Below are positions 32,116 through 44,371 of a stretch of DNA of 64,000 nt, one piece after another. Each line of letters begins with the position of its first letter. Position 1 is the first letter of the stretch. A program made the translations under genes and the position numbers. Below the pieces are notes generated by a model. The model was not told where the DNA came from and searched no databases. It saw nothing but the letters and a program-made list of their open reading frames with translations. This DNA is from Undaria pinnatifida. Its lineage: Eukaryota > Sar > Phaeophyceae > Laminariales > Alariaceae. The stretch is taken from the NCBI GenBank assembly GCA_012845835.1, contig JABAKD010000030.1:8655805-8719804 (forward strand), in the 5' to 3' direction.

Positions 32116-34573
32116 GATACACCGGCCGCTCATTTGTCCTACGGATTTGTCCGTCTGCCTATTTTTGGTCGCCTCTTGAGGAGAAACGCGCTCACAACTA
32201 CCTCTTTCGCGCAAGCTGTTCAAGCAAAATCAAACTGTACTTGTGTTTGCTCACATAACTTGCAGTGTGCGACACACGTCCGTTATTTTCGTGTTGTCTT
32301 GTTCCTGGACTGAAATTGGCAACCTCCTCGTACGACAGTCCAACCTAAAACCGTAAGCAATACCCTGACGGGCAGCACGCCAGCGCATATCGACGGCGCT
32401 GCTTTTACAGTAAAAGTCTCTTTGTGCAAGAAAATAGTGCAACACCCAATAAAAATCAAACCCTATACATCCTGGCCAGGCCAGCAGCAGGAGCTGAGCG
32501 AGTAGACCGCCGTCCAGATCCACGGGTCCGAGGACGCGCGAGTCGGGTCCTCGAAGCCCCCCCCCGTTCGAGCTGTGCCCACTTTTATGGGTTTATATCA
32601 CATAAAATAGAGTGGAATAATGTTTGCAGTATTAAAAGGGGTTAACGCTCCTCCAATGTATTCATCGGGTCTCCGGTATATTATCGGGCCAGAAGATCGT
32701 CCCCGTGTGTTGCCTCTCATGTATGTTCGTGCGTATGCATCCTCTAGCTGGAGTGTCTAAACTATGACGTGCAGGCGAAGTGAAAGTCTTGGAGACTAGA
32801 AAAAAAAAACGTGAGCGAGAGCCATGCCTGGTTTGCACGTGTGCTCTTGACCGTAAACTGTTGTTTCTATCCATCGACGTCCAGCACTAATCCTAGAGGG
32901 TGCTTTCATCGGATGTGAGGACTGGCGCACAAGACACGATATTATTTTCAAGCTCAGATATCTCAGTTGACATCGGGGGATTTTTCCGGCCGCACGGAGT
33001 GTTTGTTGTGTATTTTTTCTCAGGGGTTTCCGTTTTTTCCTGGTTTGAGTTGTGAATCAGGACCACAGCATACAATTAACAGTTGCTATTGCGTGCCGGC
33101 AAGGATTGTTGGCGTGATAAACTCATTTGTCACAGCAGGTTGACTGATAACTGGCGCTTTTTAGTGGTTCTACAAAAGCAAGCACCACTATGTCCTGGCA
33201 ACACGGGTATGCTCGTTTCGAATGCACAATCATAATACCACACTGGGATCCCCCAAAACCCCGCCTACACAAGGCATTGGACTATTATATATAGGCGTGG
33301 GTCATTGACACACTCTCTCAACACGATCCTTAGCTATTAGTAGTCGGGGTCATTCGATACTCAGCCCCACATATGTGCTGGATTTCGACGAGTGGGGAGG
33401 ACGGTTTAATGCGAATAACACATACACAAACAATGGCAAACAACACGACGCTTTCCAAATTCCACCGCACGCAGGCATGTCGCGCGAGAACGATTCCCGA
33501 GCGAGCGCCGAACAAACCCCCAAGCCCCCCTAGTTGCAATCAATAACGGCACAACAGGCGGCGTTCATCAACACCAACAACAAGCAAGGACCGTTACAGC
33601 CTATACATATCTTATTTTCGCTTGCATCGGTGTTATTTTTACCGGAAGCACGTCGCCATTTTTGTGACAAGAAAAAAGATTTTTCACCACCAAACCCCCA
33701 CATTCGATAACGCCACAAAATATTGTTTTTCGGGGGGAACAATATCCCCCCCAAGGCGGACAGGCCTGCACCAGAAACACCCAGGAGGCAGAAGCGCTTG
33801 GCTCTCCAACCGCGCACCAACACCACGACGGCTTTGGGACTAACGACAAAATGACCAAACAAACACCACGATCGCGTTCACCTTTTGACCATTGACCCAA
33901 TGATAAGAACGCATCTTCCTTAAACATCTCGCCACGCAGCAAGGGGGTTCTATCCTACCCAACCTCCGTTCGTTCTCAACTCCTGCGCTTCTACTAGCAG
34001 CGCGCGGAACAGCAAAAACTCACACTGATCGCCTCCCGTGCACAAAACGATGGCAACACCAACAGCTACTGCTGCAGCGGCGGCGCCCAGCAGCCAGCAG
34101 CACCACAGAGAGACAGCCCATTCCCCCGCAAGCGTCCACACGCCAACACACACACCAAACCCTTACCAATACCACGGGAGGCGGTGGTGGCGGCGGTGTA
34201 TGCCTGTCCACCGCCCATCACATCAAATCCCCACCAACCGGGTCACCTCAATCCCCTAAAAAAATGCAGACGGCGGCAGTGCAGTGTATGTCCCGTTCGA
34301 ATGTACCGACACCACCACCCGCCCCTATGCCCCCCAAACAACGCGCGGGTGGCGCAGTCCAGTGCGTTCGTCCCTTTCTACAGCAGTAGTGGTCCCTCCG
34401 TAGCGCCGATTGAGTAGTGCCGGTTGCTCGCTATAGTGGGTGTGAAATCGCTTGGTACAGATGGGTACAACCAGCAGGGGCAGTAAGCGGAGTAGTGCCG
34501 GTTGTCGCTATAGTGCCGTTATTTCCCTCTATAGTGCACATACCGGCACAATAGAGGTACCACCACTGTATAC

Positions 34574-37500
34574 CTATACCGCCGCCACCCGCGCCGTCTT
34601 AGACTCCGCCTCCTCCTCACGGTCATTTGCCCAGCGCGACGATATGTAGGCGTCAATGAACAGCTGCGACATGTGCGCGATGATGCACGGTATCGTCATG
34701 AGCCCTTCCTCCCCCACGGCGTCCAAAAAGGCGATAACGGTCACCGACACAGGTAGCGTCTTCTGCGAGGTCATGAGCACGACGGCCTTGAACTCTCGCC
34801 GCTTCAGCTTCAACACGTACTTGCAGATCGGGTAGTTGATACTCAGATAGCTGGCGATGGGGAATAGAGCAAAAAAAAACGAGATAAGCAGAGAAGGGCG
34901 CACTAGCGAGTCCGATCTTCTGAAGCCTAGCGCGTGCGTGGCGTGGTCAACTTTCCGTTGTGCGGATACCACTTTGCACGCATAGGAAAAATTCAAAGAA
35001 ACCAAGAGTTTCACAAGCGGAAACAACGTCATGCGACTCAAGTTTGGGGCGGAAACGTGAGCGTGTACGATGGGTCGTGGTTTGTGACTCGCGTTTGGAC
35101 CACACTAGTATTCTGCGTAGCGTAGCATCAGAGGAGACTTGTGCTGCATCTCTCGATGCTCGATACCTTCGGCAGGATATACAGCACCCCTGGACCCTCT
35201 TCTTCATTCTACAGATGCCTCAGCTCTGCACAACCTGTAGTAAGCACTTTTGTGATGAAAAAATCGTTCGAAGGACGGTGCGACAGCCAAAATCTGCACT
35301 GCGGCAGAGACGGCCGCGGCGACATAACAAGTAATATTCGTACAGTCTCCATAACAGTCTCCATAACAGTGAACACGACGAGCCCTGGAGACGAATCTTC
35401 AACAGCCCCGGGGATCAAGGCAATCCAATGCTCCTTGTAAATTGCACCGGCGCGCGTCTGAGACAGATAACACGCAATATATCAGTCAAACACGCCTCAC
35501 GAAACAATCGAAAGACTTGGCCCATCAAACACGGCTGACTACGCATTCGAAAGCCCTGCCTGTCTGTGTGCCTGCTGTGTCACTCACACGATGTGCAGCG
35601 CGACTCCCGCGGCGATGACCGACAGGATCTGGACGAACTTGACGGACGTGAGGTTGGACTGAGCCCTGCTCAGCGTCTGCCATACGACCATGATCAGCAT
35701 GACGCTGCTCGTCAGGCTCAGCTTCACTTTCCAACGCTTCGCCCAGTCCTTTGCCCCAGGCACGGCCTCGCGGATGACCTTGCCGAGTATGAGCGGTATC
35801 AACACATTTATGATCTGCTCGACGGCGTCATCACACACAGCGTGGGCAAATAGAAGGAAGACAGCAAAAACAGCAACGCCGATAATGCAGCAAAAGGAAC
35901 ACGCTTAGGCGAGACGGACACGTGCTACGATAGAAGTAGAGAACATGTTGATCAATTTTTTCGGTTGCACTGGCATACTTTTCAAAGGCAGGTTTACGGC
36001 GCGTGGCATAGAGATCCTCAAGTAAGGAGCTCTATAAAAATTAGGTGCTATGGTGCCCTCATCGTAAGAGGGGTCGAGGCGTGGAGGTCGATGTTCCTAG
36101 AGCCCCCGATGCGCGGGAAGACGGGCGTATTTACATCTGCGAGCAACAGTGGGGGTATTGGCAATTGTCGACAGCGATTCGGAAGACAGCGGCGGCGCTC
36201 AGGCTAAACTGAGAGACCGTCCTGCTCGCACTGCTTCCGATATGATGACCAAGACAAACTCATCGCGCATTTCGCTGGCAGCAGGGATTATCCCTGCTGT
36301 TACTGCTGATGTCACGGCTGTTGATGCTACTGCTGCTACTGCTGGTGTTACAGCTGCTGGTGCTGCTGCTAATGCAGTGCCATCGGTACAACTGTGCCTG
36401 CTCCCATGCAGGCTTGTGCTTGCTGTCACTCGGCTACAGGAAGAAAAGCGCCGCCACGCCGGGCAACCGTTCGAGATGCGGCCAACCATTGTGATTCACG
36501 CGCACCACGCGCACCAGCATCGCACACACTCGCTTCGGCCTTTTCTTCTACAGGAACGTTACTTCACGTGCTCTTTCTCTCAGCAAAGACGCGTTTCGAC
36601 GAAATTCTCGATCTCACAGCGGAAGTGTCCTTGTAATCTATATACACACAACACAGCACGTTTATCTTAGGGACGCAGCAATAGCAGCGCGAAAGATCTC
36701 CCGAGTCACCCAACCATTCTTCTCTGGGAAACTTACCCGCTTGTCGCTGACAGCGCAGAAAGCACCATTCGCGCTCCCCCTCAACCAACGTGTACTATAC
36801 GGTCGAGGTGCCCCCAGATGCGACCAAAAACATTTCCTTTGCGAAAACTAGAATATTAATCGGAGAGCTGAACGATGTCCACGCGTCAACTCTATGGACT
36901 AGAGCGATTGGACGGTCGTTCGCATGATTGTCTCACCAGCTTTATTAGGAGTTCCACACCATCGATCGACGCATCCCCAGATTTTACCACGGCCTTCACA
37001 AAAAATGGAACTGTCACAACCCCAAGTAAGTTGGTTGTTACGGTTAGAAGCAGCGCCAGCGCATCGTTGCCTCCGGCCTTTACCATGGGAGGTGTGCGGA
37101 GTATGAGGCGAAGGGAGAGCAGAGGAGAGGGGCACACAAACCAGCACAAGGCAGCGCAAGACGGCACAGGGGGGGCATGCTCAGAACAATAAAAGACAGC
37201 GCGTTCACGGACCACAACTACAGCAGTAGGGGTACATTTACCAAGACAGGACGAGTACATACCGATACATATTACGAGGCGTACTCTGATATTTACGTAA
37301 CATACAACAAGACGAACGCCGACCTTGCAATGAAGGACAGGCGTGCGTCAACAACGGTATGTCGCAGACGGCGTCTGTCCTCGTCCTCGGAACGAGTAGT
37401 GTGTGTCGTGTGTTTGGCGAATGCTGCAATCGCGACTGCGAGGACAGTGGCAAGGCTCCCGTAGTCGCCACCATCACTCTCCGATCCCATCGGCTCGTGG

Positions 37501-39351
37501 TGAGGCCCGAGGTGTGTGCCAGTGGGTAGCGGGACACAGTAGCTGCACGAGCACGCCTATGATACGTGTTGCTTGCTCAGCAGATTGACATGTCTGATGC
37601 GTGTCTTGTGTCTTGCACTGCTACTGCTGCTGTTTTCGGCTTGTTAACATGCTTGTTGCCTCCCATGACGTATGGAATACGAATCCGGATGCCTTTTTCG
37701 AATACGCTTTTATCCGAAACTGGACCCCCATTTTCGGGTAGGGGCCGACCCGAAACCGATATCCGAAAATGGAAGCTTGAAAAATTACCAGTTTCGGGTC
37801 TATGAGATTTGCAAGCAGAATTTGCGACCCGAAAATGTTCATTTTCGGACCGAGAACCGGTATTATAGAGATGGCCAAAGGGTGAAAACCTCCTACGAGA
37901 TGAGCTGGAGAGCAAAAAGGGATGATACGTAGCTCTACGAGTACTATTGGTACCTATTACCTGGTATCATACTGCTGTAACGAAAATCCAAAGCGTCTTC
38001 GTATCATACTAGTATTTCGTATATGGAACAAAGCGACGAAATTTCCCGGGGGAGCGGGGGCGGCGGCTGAAGTTGTCCGACTGTCGTGATACCGCCGTGC
38101 GTACTCTTCAACATGTCAAGCAGTATTTGTTCTTCGATGGGGAGAGAGAAGGGACGAGGGGAAAAACAACTCTCCTCGCGTGAAGCGCACACAACGTGTT
38201 TTCCCTCGCCCGACCTATCAAGCTTCATCTGAACGCGCTGAGAGGTTCTGGTGGGGTGAACTCGTACGAGTACACGTTTGTCGAGCGAGATCGCCGTTGT
38301 TGATTATTTCACGAGAACTTTGTACAAAAACAAGTATGTGAATTCGGGTTTCATTATAAGGGTTCTCGATCCGATTCTGCCGGTCTGATTCTGCAACACA
38401 AAAATCCATTTCATTTTCGGATTCGGATACGCTGCTATAGTAGATGGCCTCAGCGAGCTTCTGGACAAGCCGTGGTCACAAGTGTCTCCCCTTCCCCCCC
38501 CCGGTAAGTGCTATCGCGCATGGGGTTCAGCATTCCTACGTTACAGTTTTTAATGATCGTCGATTTTTATCGAATTTTGCTAACTCACGATCTCGCGCTT
38601 TCCGCTTGCCAACTTTGGGGGAAGAAAAAGTCCCTACGAGCACGAGTATGCACTCGGTGAGACTGGAACCCACGACCTTCGGTGAGACTGGAACCCACGA
38701 CCTTTGACTTTCGTAGGGGCGAGATTCACCTACTGCGCCATTGGGGACGTCGACATATATTCGCATTGCCAGGTACTTGGTAACAATCAATTTAAGCGAG
38801 AGCCCCGGCGACAACTGCACGCAGACCGCAAAATAATACCGGTAAGTGAGCAGGCCGTTCAGCAGCCGCCTGCAACGAAAATAGTATCATGTCATATGAT
38901 ACCAGGTACAGCTATTTAGGTATCATGGTCAAATACAAAAGAGTCTCACGTTCATGACCAATGTAACGCCCGACGACAGCGTGGTAGGCACAACGCAGAA
39001 CACCGCCAGGCCGTACGAAAACTCCTTAACATCGAACGGGATCTCAGCGGCAACGAACCCAATGGAGCCAGTGATGCCAAGAATGGCCACCACGCCGTAG
39101 ATGAAGCCCCACCTCCCCTCCTTGCTCAGAGCCTCCTTGATGTCGTCGGTCTTGAGGGTCAGGCCGGAGATGATGAAAATGACGATGACGTTGATTGTTT
39201 GGATGACTCGGTAGCCTTCCACCTTGGGCTTACTTACGGCCTTTCCCGGCGCCGGCCATACCAGGGCCCATATCAAGACGAACAGGAAGCCTAGAGGAAG
39301 GACGTTCTTGATGCAGAACAGGCGCGTTCGCTCCATCCGCGACGGCGCCAT
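34574..39351 (-). CDS. SLC10A7-type (SBF-like) membrane transporter, four exons
   Basis: The protein belongs to the SBF-like family related to bile-acid/sodium symporters (vertebrate SLC10A7). Exons on the minus strand: 39351-38950, 37077-36937, 35814-35588, 34850-34574. They total 1047 nt, 348 residues plus stop, with phases 0, 0 and 2 matching at the three junctions. The N-terminal exon has a basic start (MAPSRMERTRLFCIKNVLP), a membrane helix, then IFIISGLTLKTDDI, the family signature. Exon 2 has AGGNDALALLLTVTTNLLG. Exon 3 has INVLIPLILGKVIREAVPG. The last exon has the MTSQKTLPVSV motif and an acidic tail. ATG at 39351 was chosen as the first Met after a poly-Ala/Arg stretch; an in-frame upstream extension is possible. 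Introns contain a SINE-like repeat. In other eukaryotes SLC10A7 acts in the secretory pathway; the substrate here is unknown. Confidence 0.85.
38655..38753 (-). mobile_element. tRNA-like (SINE-type) fragment with a doubled B box
   Basis: Read on the minus strand, tggcgcagtagg (38740-38729) fits a Pol III A box. About 40 bases later ggtcgtgggttccagtctcacc fits a B box and T-arm. A 25-bp tandem duplication (38656-38705) gives a second B box. It lies in intron 1 of the transporter gene. The structure is not a complete tRNA and no poly-A tail is evident. Confidence 0.5.
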
Positions 39352-40069
39352 CGTTCTCCTTCTTCGGCGACTGGTAGCAGGAGCAGGAGCAGCAGCAGCA
39401 GCAGCAGCAGTGTCGTGTATGGGGCCAGTGGTGCTGGCCAGTATACAGTAGTCGACACCAGTATCTGGTACCGGGTACACAGCACACAGCAGTAATACGT
39501 ACGGCAGTGCTGGTACTTACACGTCGGATATCGGTCCGAGGTACCTGGTACCTTGTCACAGGTTCCCTTGCCTCACTTCGCCCCACGCAATAACTGCTCA
39601 ATATTTACGCCGTGCGAAGAGGTTTCGATCAGCTCTCTCTCTCCCGTTTTCCGTCCCAACCTCCGCGGAGATGTCGGCGCTGTGCTGTGTTCGCAATACG
39701 CAAGGCTGCCTCTGGTGCCAGGAGTCCGACGGGAGCCACACCTCTAGATGTATAAAAGACACTCTGGAAGTACAGGCAGCAGGCAGTGACGTGACCACGA
39801 CCTGTTTCGGGGTTTGAAACGCGTCGCACTGACTCTCCTCTTCTACGCTCCTACACACGGCGCTATAAAAGGAGGATTGGTATATGCTGAATCATGTGAT
39901 GCTGGCCGACGCACCACCCACACACGCCGACGAAAAGACGAAATGCGCGTACAAGTGGACGCAGAGTCAGGTCTCAAGCTCAGCGGGGGATCGGGAGGGA
40001 AGAACTGAAGAACTGAACCAACCGAAGGTTCAAAACGCCGTCAGAACCATGACAACTCCTTCATTCCGA

Positions 40070-41723
40070 GGGAGCGCCTAATCTTAACCCATGGGTTACA
40101 AAGTAGAACCACCACTCAAACATCCAAGCCGTGGAAATTCCGTGGTGACACCTTCACCTGTCCCCTTTTTGGTTCTCGGGAGCCGTGTCATACTTTGTCA
40201 TGTATCAGGTTTGGAAAATTGGATGGAAATTCAAACTTCTCTCAGAAACCACGAAGACAACAGACACACCATCACGCCAGCCACGACCACCACCAGAGGA
40301 CAGACCGATCTCAAACACATATCCGGCCTCGCAGAAAAAGACTGCCATCAGCCAAGCAGAGGCCCAGAAAGTAGCAGCAGCAGAACAAGAAGAAGCGGAA
40401 AGGAGAGCAGGAGCACATCAGCGCCCGGCCATCCCACAGGTACGGTATGATACGCACCGCAGCAGCGAGCACTCACACCGAACTCGCCCGAACACCCAAC
40501 GGCAGCAACACGCAGCCGTGGAGTGAGGTACAAGAAACATGTGTTGTTGCTGTGTTTCTCTCTTCCTCTGCTGTTCGTGTCTTGTCTCTATCCTCTTTCT
40601 TCGTCTCCCGCGCTCTCTCTGGTTCTCTCTTTGCTTCTCTCTCTTCTCTGTTTTCTGTATGACATCTCATTCTGAATTGCGAACCTAAAGCAATTAAGTA
40701 CCATATGCTGCTGCACTGTTGTACATCATGCCAAGTATATGACACCAAGCATCATAGTCAAGCAGTATCATACACAGCATTAGATCGGGCGTTACAGAAG
40801 GTGGACTGCTGCATCATACAAGTACCCGTTCTCTCGCTGTTCGTATATGACAGCAGTTGTTCAAACGCTTTCCCTTACGTTTTGTGTCGCTGCCACTGCC
40901 GGTACCACCGCTGTAAATATGTTAGGCGCGTGGCTACTGTACATATCCCGTCCATGCCTGTACGCCTGTACCACTGTCAATATGTGGGGCGCGTTACCCG
41001 TTTCTGCTGAACGTACATATCCCGTCCATCCCAACATGTACGTATGATATCATAGGTGACAGCAGTTGTTCAAACTTTTTGCTTTCGTTTTTTTGTGCTT
41101 GGTGCTTGATGGCATGGTGTTGTTGCAGGAGTTCAGGCCGGCGGGATCGGAGCGCCTCTCCCTCCCTGCAGGAGCTTCACCTGCACCTGCACCTGCACCT
41201 GCGCGGCAGCAACCCCTCCAATGAGCGCCGGCTCAGCACAGCAGGTGAACTAGAGGGCACTTGGAAATGACGGGCTGCCGTTGCCTCTACCGTGTCGACT
41301 GTAAATTGACGAGCCCATGCCTGTACCTGTACTACTGCCAAGATGTGGGGTGCGTTACCGCGGTACATGTTCCGTCTATCCCAACATGTATGTGCGTAAG
41401 ATATCATAGGTGACAGCAGTTGTTCTAATTTGTTCCTTTCGTTTTGTACTTGTTGGCTTGATGCTGTTGCCGGAGTTCAGGCCGGCGGGATCGGAGCGCC
41501 TCTCCCTGCAGGGGCTGCACCTGGAGCTGCACCTGCACCTGGAGCTGCACCTGCACCTGCAGCTGCACCTGCACCTGGCGCTGCATCCGCACCTGGAGCT
41601 GCACCTGCGCCCGGAGCTGCACCTGCAGCTGGGCAGCGCAACCCCCGCCTCTAATGAGCGGCGTCCCAGCACAGCATGTGAACTACAGGGCACTTGTAAT
41701 TGACAGGCTGCCGTTGCCCTTAC
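40070..41723 (+). repeat. Left long inverted repeat of the MULE-type element
   Basis: It matches 60911-59351 in inverse orientation with scattered substitutions and indels. Recognisable blocks include the pyrimidine-rich 40560-40650, atcgggcgttacagaaggtg at 40783, and repeated agttcaggccggcgggat units at about 41131 and 41475. It contains a frame rich in Glu/Ala (AEAQKVAAAEQEEAERRAG) that ends at a canonical donor (cccacag|gtacgg, 40439). The arm is longer than its partner because of a GC-rich minisatellite. Confidence 0.85.
41490..41640 (+). repeat. ctgcacctg minisatellite in the left arm
   Basis: Tandem ctgcacctgcacctggagct-type units encode Ala/Pro/Gly in one frame. The right arm has far fewer units at 59440-59490, so this array changed length after the arms formed. 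Confidence 0.85.
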
Positions 41724-42059
41724 GCTGTTGCCGGAGTTCAGGCTGGCGGGATCGGGGCGCCTCTCCCTGCTATGCTCGATTCATACGGCCGCTTGCTGTT
41801 AATCCTCGCTTGTTTTCGGTCCACATCCTGGTTAAACATTAACATGTCTGCTACTACACACCGTACTGCTAGCTCGTGCTGCTAGCTCGTACTGCTAGCT
41901 CTTCTGCTATACTCTACTATGCCGTCTCCTGCTAATAATTCGGTTTGCTTCCGTCCACCCAGCATAAACACGCTTCATTCGCACCCCTCCCCTCCCCACC
42001 CCTCGTATTTTTTATACTTTGCGGGCCATTCTTGCGTCGTCGTCAAGGCATCCAGAAAC

Positions 42060-42790
42060 CCGCTCACAGAGAGCAAGGACATTGTTGCAGGGGTGTTACC
42101 CTTCGTAGCGAACTCTCCATTCATCTTCCTCGGTGAAGTACATACGTTGTGGGACTCGGTGTTTGATTCTGAGTACAAGAGGACTCGTCAAGTGGACACC
42201 ATGGCATCGCCCGCCTGTCTCTAATGGGCACTAGATAGCGGTCTTGGTACCGGCCCGGATGATCCGAGTCCGTTGTTGGTGGCGGCCAGGGCGAGCATGG
42301 TTGATTGCGCGCGGCTAGCAAGAAGCGCTTTTTACTTGGGCTGGGGGTCGAAGTATGCGACCGAGGCTGTACGAGGCGGGAACGTCAACGTTCTGGAGTG
42401 GTGTCACAGCGAGGATATGCCCTTGGCCGAAGCGTGCTCAATCGACGGGATTACAAGACCGTGCTTAATGCCGCTGAATCAGGCCACATGGACGTGTTGC
42501 GGTGGTGCAATTCCAATGGCCACGAAAGGGTGGATATCACTGGTTATGTGGCCGCGGACCGAGATGACATCGGGATGCTAACTTGGTGCCGGGACGTCGG
42601 CGTTGTCTTCATCGAGCACACGCACGCAAGACCCCGGGACATCGGTGTTATGGAGTGGCTGCGGGATAACCATTGTCCTTTTGATGCCCTCACGCCAGTG
42701 TACGCTGGGAAGTATTCTGTATTGGACGTACTTGAATGGTCCACCAAGAACGGGTGTCCTTTCGATGTCAGTGTGTGGCTCGAGTGTTAG
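42060..42790 (+). pseudogene. Broken ankyrin-repeat family gene copy
   Basis: The segment starts with a conserved N-terminal block (VLPFVANSPFIFLGEVHTLW ... MASPACL) seen in the large ankyrin family of Ectocarpus. It continues with YATEAVRGGNVNVLEWCHS in one frame and AAESGHMDVLRWCNSNG, DIGMLTWCRD, DIGVMEWLRDNHCPFD and VLDVLEWSTKNGCPFD in another. The GH..VL.W pattern recurs about every 25-30 residues. A stop after ACL near 42222 and a frameshift near 42440 break it. It lies just inside the left arm, so it may be a captured host gene fragment. Family assignment is from memory of the motif pattern. Confidence 0.65.
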
Positions 42791-43423
42791 GATGCAAGGA
42801 CAAAGGAATACAACCCTATCTGGCTGTGGTGCGACAATAATGGCTTCGTAACGGGTGAATGCGTAGAGAGAGAGACGGCGTAGACGCAGGGTGGGTCTGA
42901 AATATTGGGGGTTGGTAGTAGGCATGTTGGTCGTTGAGGCATCATGGTTCGACGTTGGACGGTGAAAGTCCGCCCTGCGCGGTCGGTCTTGATTGATACA
43001 TGAATGTGAATATATGGCGGAGGCGTGTGCATGGGTGCGTTTGTGCTACATAGACCTTTCCACAGTATGCTCACATGCGAATGTTTTTCTGCTGTCTTTT
43101 TGTTTTGGGCAGAGCATAGGTGTTTATTGAGGCGTGTTTCGGTCAGATACGCTTCCGTAGTCTGTTTGTTGTGTTTTGTTGGATATGCTCTCAATTGTGC
43201 TCTTTGTTTTGGGAATGTCAACCGTAATTCTATTCTGTAACCCCGAGGATGGTCCTTACACCCCCCTCCGTATTTGCGTGCGCTGGAAATTGAAAACCGC
43301 AGAACCGCCCCAGAACCTGCAACAGCATAATAACGAACTTTTCTCATTGCAGATTATTACGTGATAACTTCGTCTGTCTCGCAAGTGAGGATACCTAAAT
43401 TTGTACGGGTCCTTTACGGTGTC
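42791..43423. other. MULE interior between ankyrin pseudogene and copia
   Basis: No gene, repeat array or RNA signal was recognised. The sequence resumes as MULE interior after the copia block, from 53853. Confidence 0.4.
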
Positions 43424-43697
43424 TGTTGATAGATCTCTAAAGGTGTACGCGTAGCTGGCGCGGGAAGGCGTGATGATGACTCCAGACGGTGACACAGAAC
43501 TCTTATATTATCCAGCCGTCGAGCCTGACTCGGTCTCATATGGAGCAAAACTACGAGTGACAGCTCATGGCAAATCATGCCGGGAAACATCCGGCCAAAC
43601 AATCCCCTTACACCTTATACATGAATCCCTTACCAACATACGAAACTCCATGATATAAGATGGATCATAACCGTCATGTTCATGAGGACAATCAACA
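43424..43697 (-). repeat. Outer copia 3' LTR
   Basis: A 274-bp terminal repeat with TG...CA ends, matching 53579-53852 except for two single-base changes, near 43437 and near 43641. As the element lies on the minus strand, this is the 3' LTR. Confidence 0.95.
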
Positions 43698-44371
43698 TCC
43701 CCCCTCCTCATTATACACGACGAATACACTTAATATCCCCCCTGCTTTGTGCATGACAAGGCACGACATCGCAGGGTTGATACATCGTCATATCGTAATG
43801 AACTTATATCAAACTCAGAACTCCAACAAACTCGAAACCAAAATTCCAGTCCTCAATTCAACAAGTCCTCCAAGTCTCAAACCAAGTAACAACAGTCTTG
43901 TGCTGCAAACATCAACTACTCTCGAAAATTATTGCCAGGTGAAAACGACAATAATTATATTCTCGGAAATGACCAGGTAAAAACGGCGTCATCCTCGAAA
44001 TTAGCCACAGAAAACGGCTTTTTTCTTCGGATTTATGGCTCAAATAAACTCACTGATTATCCCCGTTTTCCTCGAGATACTACTACTCAGTACGGGGCCT
44101 ACAAGCTGAACCAGGAAAAACAAACTCCGCATTATTATACGAAAACGCAAACAACCGCAGAAATTAGATTTAATCGTACTCTGCATACTGCACGGCCAAA
44201 AGCATCCCCCCTCCTCCGTGCACGACGAAATGTGTAGCACACGCAGCGGCGGGATGTTGCACTGTGCTCAAAAACTCAAATTTTGAATAACCAAACAGCT
44301 CTTGGAAAAACTGACAATTAAAATCAGTACTCTGAAATCAAGATATAATTATCCTCAACCCGAAAAACACA

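Larger units (their letters stand above)
29616..34573. other. Gene-poor stretch between NNT and the transporter gene
   Basis: It holds degenerate tandem repeats (29690-30250), G-rich runs (30470-30790), weak candidate exons (30870-32013), the second copy of the 80-bp repeat (32035-32115), and a block at 34396-34560 rich in gccggcac and tatagtg motifs that resembles the inverse of 29010-29115 in NNT intron 22. No gene was recognised at 32120-34390. Confidence 0.5.

Noticed and set aside
33530-33862. 110-codon minus-strand frame near 33.5-33.9 kb
   Set aside because: No family motif, no neighbouring exon in phase, and overlapping frames of similar length on both strands.
37660-38440. Element bounded by cgaatccgg and cggattcgg motifs in the transporter intron
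   Set aside because: The putative ends match over too few bases. The ttcgggt/acccgaaa motifs repeat many times and give no clear border.
40061-40069. Target duplication of the MULE-type element
   Set aside because: tcattccga does not match aaaaatcgc at the other end, and shifting the borders by a few bases did not help.
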